This document shows positions 59,818-64,000 of a stretch of DNA of 64,000 nucleotides, piece after piece. The DNA lies in NCBI GenBank assembly GCA_019456165.1, contig VRUJ01000013.1, positions 26,764 to 90,763 on the forward strand, in the 5' to 3' direction. This DNA comes from Chloroflexota bacterium. GTDB taxonomy: Bacteria > Chloroflexota > Anaerolineae > Anaerolineales > UBA11579. The notes under the pieces are model-generated. The model was given only the letters and a program-made list of their open reading frames with translations. It was not told where the DNA came from and ran no database searches. Every line of letters starts with the position of its first letter. The first letter of the stretch is position 1. A program made the position numbers and the translations under genes.

Positions 59818-60795
59818 TTATTGATTAAGGACATGGCGCAGATTGATGAGAGCAAAGGCAATGAAATGAGCGCCAAGAAAATAGACCTCTCGACGGTCGA
59901 ACCTTAATAACAAAGCTCTGAATTTATCGATCCAGGCAAAAGATCGTTCACTGGTAAAGCGATGCTTGTAAACTTCAAAATTAAACAACCGTTTACGACC
60001 TCGTTTGGTGCCCTTGCGATTACGTTTGTTTTCATCTATATTTGGAATGAGTGCATGATTGAAACAAGTTTTGCGGGCAGCTTTGGTGTCAAAAGCCTTA
60101 TCTGCATTGAAATAAGCCCCTGAAATCTCTACTCCAAGGTGCTTGAGGGATTTGAAGGCTGTTTGTAAGTGCGGTTTGAGGTTGTAAGCATCATTGTGAT
60201 CACCAGCAATCAATCCAGTTGAAGCCAGGATAAATCCTTGTGCCTCGGTGATTGGAAGAATATTGGTGGTTTTCGCCTTCTTGCGACCTTGATAAGCTAC
60301 CGTTTCCCCGCCTTTTTTTGCAATCGTATGACTACCATCCAAATTGAGTTTAGATAAATTCAGGGCTGCGGAAATTGTCATAATACTGCCTTCCCAGACT
60401 TTTTGTAGGCTACCGTCTCGACTCCACTTGCGAAAATGGTAGTAAACAACATCATGGCTGAGTTCCTTTTTTTCTGAACCGCCTGGAGCGGGTGCGATCG
60501 GAAGTTGATACCACTGACAGCCTGTGTGCAGCCAATAAACTTGCAAAACTCTCAAAATTCCTATCCCCGCAGCAAGCTGACGGGGTATTACGAAATTTTG
60601 CCCCTTCGGGTCGAGTTTTGCTCAAGCGTTGAACCCACGTGGCAAGCCACGGGGTATTCTCGCTGAATAAAGGATGTAATTGAAGACCTTGTACAAAGGT
60701 ATTTGACATTCAAAACCTCGTTTTGCCGTTGAAATGTAAGGACGAACATGTTCATCAAACTGTTTTTCTGTTAAGCTTGTTGGGATAGTGCTCAT
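59818..60795 (-). pseudogene. IS transposase (IS4/IS5-type) broken by a REP-like insertion
   Basis: The start is at 60795 (ATG) with MSTIPTSLTEKQFDEHVRPYI. The normal frame continues to VFNYILY and then, after the insertion, resumes at WLHTGCQWYQLPI, with the DDE-type features AYFNADKAFDTKAARK and a C-terminal HRFTSERSFAWIDKFRALLLRF. The insertion adds 132 bases (44 codons, so the frame is kept) but brings a TGA stop. It lies 40 bases from the metallophosphoesterase start and so may have separated that gene from its promoter. Element ends could not be fixed. Confidence 0.85.
60540..60671 (-). repeat. REP-like palindrome pair inserted in the transposase
   Basis: A 132-base insert bounded by AATAAA (60534-60539 and 60666-60671), the probable 6-base target duplication. 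It carries two related hairpins: CCCCG-TCAGCTTGCTG-CGGGG type (60562-60584) and CCCCGTGGCTTGCCACG (60636-60652). Such GCTTGC-loop hairpins with TACCCC flanks are a common REP/MITE style. Confidence 0.75.
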
Positions 60796-61030
60796 TTTGG
60801 GCCTCCTTGGTGATGCGAGTTTGGCCCTTATGATGCACTATCTTTTCTCTATTGAAAAGGTTCAATTACTTCAATATTATATACTATAACTTTTTTACTA
60901 TCTGGATTTGTAAATTACTGGAGGAAAAAATCCTTTAATAGCAGAATCCGTTTCAACAAAACTAACCTCCTATGTATCGAACCTGCTATAATTGAAACAC
61001 TATACATGTGACGAAAGAGAGGTACAGATC

Positions 61031-62134
61031 ATGGCAAGCGTAACATATGACCACGTAACAAAGAAATTTGGGGAAGATGTAATCGCCGTAAACGACCTGG
61101 ATATCCACGTCAACGACAAAGAATTTCTCGTCCTTGTGGGTCCATCGGGCTGCGGCAAGACCACCGCGCTGCGTTTATTGGCCGGTTTGGAGGATGTCAC
61201 CGAAGGTGTAATCTCAATCGGTGATAAAGTAGTGAATGATATTCCACCGAAGGACCGTGACATTGCCATGGTCTTTCAATCCTATGCGCTCTACCCGCAC
61301 ATGTCCGTGTTTGACAACATGGCTTTTGGCTTGAAACTGCGCAAGATGGATAAAGCTGAGATCCAGCGGCGGGTATCTGAAGCAGCCGAGATCTTGGGAA
61401 TTGAGGTTTTGTTGGACCGCAAGCCGCGCCAGCTCTCGGGAGGCCAGCGCCAGCGGGTAGCGGTTGGGCGTGCTATCGTGCGCGAACCGAACGTCTTTTT
61501 ATTGGATGAGCCACTCTCAAACCTGGATGCCAAATTGCGCGTGCAGACCCGTGCCGAGATCAGTAAGCTGCACCAGGATCTGAAAACCACCTTCATCTAC
61601 GTAACCCACGATCAGGTTGAAGCGATGACTATGGCAGACCGCATCGCAGTGATGAACGCAGGCAAGCTGCAGCAGATCGATTCCCCACAGAATCTCTACA
61701 ACTCACCAAACAATAAATTTGTGGCCGGGTTCATAGGTTCACCAGCGATGAACTTCTTTGAAGCGCATGTCCGCAAATCAAATGGGAGCCTGGTGGTGGA
61801 TGCGGAGACTTTCAACGTTGAGATACCCAAAGAGAAATCCAAAGCATACCAAAAACATGTTGATACAGCGGTGATCTTTGGTATCAGACCGGAGGATATT
61901 CACAACCCTGAATTTGCACCTCCCGGAATTAACCCACAACCGGTAGAAGCGAAAGTGGATGTGGTCGAGCTGATGGGTAATGAAATCGTGGCACATCTGA
62001 ACAGCGGTTCGAAAAGCTATGTTGCCCGGGTTGATCCTCGATCCGAATACAAAGTTTCCGCATATGTGCAAACAGTTTTCGATGTGGGTAATATGCACAT
62101 TTTTAACAAGGAGACGGAAGAGGTCGTCCGGTAG
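61031..62134 (+). CDS. ABC sugar transporter ATPase, MsmK/UgpC-type
   Basis: A 367-residue ATPase with a C-terminal regulatory domain. Walker A is GPSGCGKTT near residue 38, the signature LSGGQRQRVAVGRA near 135, Walker B VFLLDEPLSNLD near 155 and the switch His in YVTHDQ near 190. The tail (from 235) has MOI/TOBE-type segments. It probably powers the MalFG pair at 55-57 kb, which has no ATPase of its own. The start at 61031 has GAGAGG upstream; an in-frame ATG at 60992 lies before it. A TATAAT at 60987-60992 is near, without a clear -35. Confidence 0.92.
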   Translation: MASVTYDHVTKKFGEDVIAVNDLDIHVNDKEFLVLVGPSGCGKTTALRLLAGLEDVTEGVISIGDKVVNDIPPKDRDIAMVFQSYALYPHMSVFDNMAFGLKLRKMDKAEIQRRVSEAAEILGIEVLLDRKPRQLSGGQRQRVAVGRAIVREPNVFLLDEPLSNLDAKLRVQTRAEISKLHQDLKTTFIYVTHDQVEAMTMADRIAVMNAGKLQQIDSPQNLYNSPNNKFVAGFIGSPAMNFFEAHVRKSNGSLVVDAETFNVEIPKEKSKAYQKHVDTAVIFGIRPEDIHNPEFAPPGINPQPVEAKVDVVELMGNEIVAHLNSGSKSYVARVDPRSEYKVSAYVQTVFDVGNMHIFNKETEEVVR

Positions 62135-62477
62135 TTCGTACCATCCACTGGTTCCAAAATTCAAGATCTAGCGCTAATCCGAATAAGTAATGGTTCACTA
62201 GAAAAATAAAATGTAAGCAAAATCGGTCTTTTTTACATCCCATATCCAATCTCGTGGTCTTCGGGATGTAGTTGCTTCTCTCAAGGTCAATCCTGGAGTT
62301 CGCGTGATTATCTGATTGCAAGACTAAGCCGCGAAGGTCATAGACGAGATTATAGCTCCAATTTTCTAGAAAACAAACGAAGAGATAATTACCGATATGG
62401 ACCGTTAGCTCAACTAGAAGAGCAACTGACTCTTTCCAATCCTCACCCCTGCGGACTTGTGGCTGCTTCCACCCTTG
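62135..62477. other. Intergenic region with a tRNA-like fragment
   Basis: 343 bases between the convergent ATPase and trehalase genes. Apart from the tRNA-like fragment at 62399-62435, no gene, hairpin terminator or repeat was recognised. Confidence 0.4.
62399..62435 (+). other. 5' half of a tRNA-Lys-like sequence (remnant)
   Basis: Bases read as an acceptor strand GGACCGT, TA, a D arm GCTC-AACTAGAA-GAGC, and an anticodon stem start ACTGA with loop CTCTT. The 3' half does not follow: after CTCTT the sequence cannot pair with ACTGA and no T arm or CCA is seen. So it is a fragment, as often left by integration at a tRNA gene, not a functional tRNA. Confidence 0.55.
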
Positions 62478-63875
62478 CTATGGCCCTTCAACACCTGAAC
62501 CTCGGACTATAACGCAAGCAGTGGGCCAGTTAGAGCATTCAACGATGATACCATCAGGCCATGGGAAGGAGGGAAGTGAGAGTAGTACATCTTGTCCCTG
62601 CCATTCTTGTGGCAGATCGGGAACCCAAAGAAGTTCTCCCGTAAACCAATCGGGCTCGACGCCGAATATGATGCGCACCAACATGGAAGCAAACACGCCG
62701 TTTGTCCAGCCGAAGCCCTCCTGGATCGGATAGCGGCCAGCGGCGGGTACACCAGGCTCCACGACGTTGTACCTTTCCCACATCACCCCAGTCTCTGCAC
62801 GCTTTTGGGTCAGCAATCCCAACCATTTGAGAGCAATACGGGAAGCGTCCTCATGATAACCGTAACTTCGCAGACCGTAAGTGACATACCAGTGTGAATA
62901 GGCCCAACCCACCGGGTAATTGTGCTGGGTACCATCATTCCAGCCTGGTTCACACGTCGCCAAGCCATACGCATTTTCGAATAAATCCAGATGTTCCACC
63001 AATTGCCTGGCTTGATCTGTATCAGCGACCCCGGCCCAAAGCGTAACGTAGGAGGAGAGGCAGCGCGGTGTTGAGCGCAATCGGTCGTCTGTTCGTAAAT
63101 CAAAATCATAATAAAAGCCTTCATTCTCGTCCCAGAAATACTCATTGATCAGCCTGCGGCGTACCTCCGCTCTAGAGCGCCACTCCTCGGCCTCGGTGGT
63201 TCTCCCAAGAATTTCAGCAAATTGCGCCAGATCGAGCTCATATCGATAGAGCTGGCTGTTGAGGTCTACCGGCAAAACCTGGGAAACGTCATCCCCAAAC
63301 CGGGGAGTATTGTCCCAACCAGACTCAGCAATGGCTCGGGAGTGCGGAGTATCGGGGGTGGTGATACATCCCGTCCCGCCTGTGTCGTATTAACGGCTCA
63401 ATCCTGTGGTGGTGAGATGCGGCTCAACGAGCCAAAATTCCTCATATTCTCTCTTGGCTGCGTTGTAAGCATTCTCTAGCCAGGCAGCATCCCCTACAAA
63501 GGGATAAACCTCCTGGATAGCGGCGGTGAGATAAGGCGGCTGGGAACGCGAACGGCAGACGTCCTCCGGGGAATTGTAATTGGGGATGAAGCCGAATTCT
63601 TCGACCTCGGCAATGAAGTTATTCACAATGTCCAAAGCGAGCTGCCACTCCCCCTGGACCACTAGGCCGGTGATGATGAAATACGAGTCCCAATAGAAGA
63701 ACCAATCGAAGAAGCCACCTGGCACCACAAAATTACCTGGCAGAGGAAACGCTACGTGGTCTCCGGGGCGTGTGAGATTTGGCCAGAACTCATAAACGTG
63801 GTTGAAGGTCTCATTGATTTCAACACCGGGCGTGTTCACGAACAGTTCACGGATAGCAACCGCTTCAGGCGTCAT
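62478..63875 (-). pseudogene. GH37 trehalase interrupted by one in-frame TAA
   Basis: A trehalase that splits trehalose to glucose. The N-terminal half (63875 to 63393) has PGGFFDWFFYWDSYF, the GH37 signature, and RSQPPYL. The frame meets a TAA at 63390-63392 (after HLTTTGLSR), then continues in the same frame with YDTGGTGC, the catalytic Asp in ESGWDNTPRFGDD, then NYPVGWAYSHW and the catalytic Glu in QEGFGWTNGV, to 62478. So one stop codon separates a full-length enzyme; a Tyr (TAT/TAC) is expected there. Upstream of 63875 the frame stays open to about 63983 with a hydrophobic segment (LSYFLSFFGTILA) that could be a signal but has no normal start codon. Confidence 0.85.
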
Positions 63876-64000
63876 TTCTTCTGTTGGTTGAGGTGCAGGA
63901 GATGATGCTGTGATTGGCCCGATTTGTATAGTGTCAGCTAGAATGGTACCAAAAAAGGATAAAAAATAAGAGAGACTTTTCAGTCAAAATGAAGATAATA

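Noticed and set aside
62399..62435. A functional tRNA gene
   Set aside because: No 3' half of the anticodon stem, T arm or acceptor partner follows.
15743..63392. Genetic recoding of TAA as tyrosine
   Set aside because: Many intact genes here end in TAA at the expected length (for example hisA and hisI). Two isolated interruptions are better explained by young mutations or base errors.

Overview
The window reads as a chromosomal piece of an uncultured Chloroflexota bacterium, probably Anaerolineae-like. This is inferred from gene content and protein style (large PAS/GAF kinases, a NarL-type two-component system beside a molybdoenzyme, TreS plus a MalFGK-type importer, a compact his operon carrying purH), not from a marker gene. 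No rRNA or complete tRNA is present. Coding density is high and most genes sit in co-oriented runs with ATGA-type overlaps. Several genes are broken and there are several traces of mobile elements.

Layout. 1-7.9 kb: end of a membrane glycosyltransferase, a frameshifted O6-methylguanine methyltransferase, an AT-rich type II restriction-modification pair, then a glycan/cell-envelope set (GT2, SAM methyltransferase, sugar epimerase, LCP ligase). 8.2-12.8 kb: acyl-CoA synthetase, a membrane lipoprotein, and an aconitase-X pair. 12.9-21.6 kb: a signalling region with a truncated HD-GYP, an FHA protein, a PAS histidine kinase, a receiver-kinase hybrid broken by one in-frame TAA, a small secreted protein, three tandem cyclic-di-GMP-I riboswitches upstream of that protein, and a 1076-aa PAS/GAF/HD-GYP protein. 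21.8-31.4 kb: a molybdoenzyme operon (TorD chaperone, NrfD membrane anchor, four-cluster ferredoxin, Tat-exported catalytic subunit) next to a PhnD-like binding protein, histidine kinase and NarL regulator, which together resemble AioX/S/R-type sensing. Inward-facing relics of an IS256-type element lie at 18.1 and 31.5 kb, on either side of this region.

31.6-41.2 kb: a histidine operon, hisG-D-C-B-H-A-F-purH-hisI-hisE-HAD, preceded by a histidine-rich leader peptide and an attenuator hairpin. PurH recycles the AICAR released by HisHF. No histidinol-phosphatase is encoded, and the terminal HAD hydrolase is the obvious candidate. 41.5-48.7 kb: a second NarL/kinase pair, five small membrane proteins, a methyltransferase and a di-heme cytochrome c, flanked by two direct copies of an approximately 60-bp repeat.

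49.3-63.9 kb: a trehalose/disaccharide region with trehalose synthase, a divergent LacI regulator (strong promoter and palindromic operator visible), a binding protein made of two tandem copies of the whole domain, a MalF-type permease, a MalG-type permease carrying an inserted c-type cytochrome domain, a MsmK-type ATPase, and a GH37 trehalase interrupted by one in-frame TAA. A ParB-like/universal-stress fusion, a metallophosphoesterase and an IS transposase that was itself split by a REP-like hairpin insertion lie between these genes.

The strongest candidates for something undescribed are the heme-binding domain inside an ABC sugar permease (with its doubled binding protein) and the triple cyclic-di-GMP riboswitch array with a visible terminator/antiterminator.
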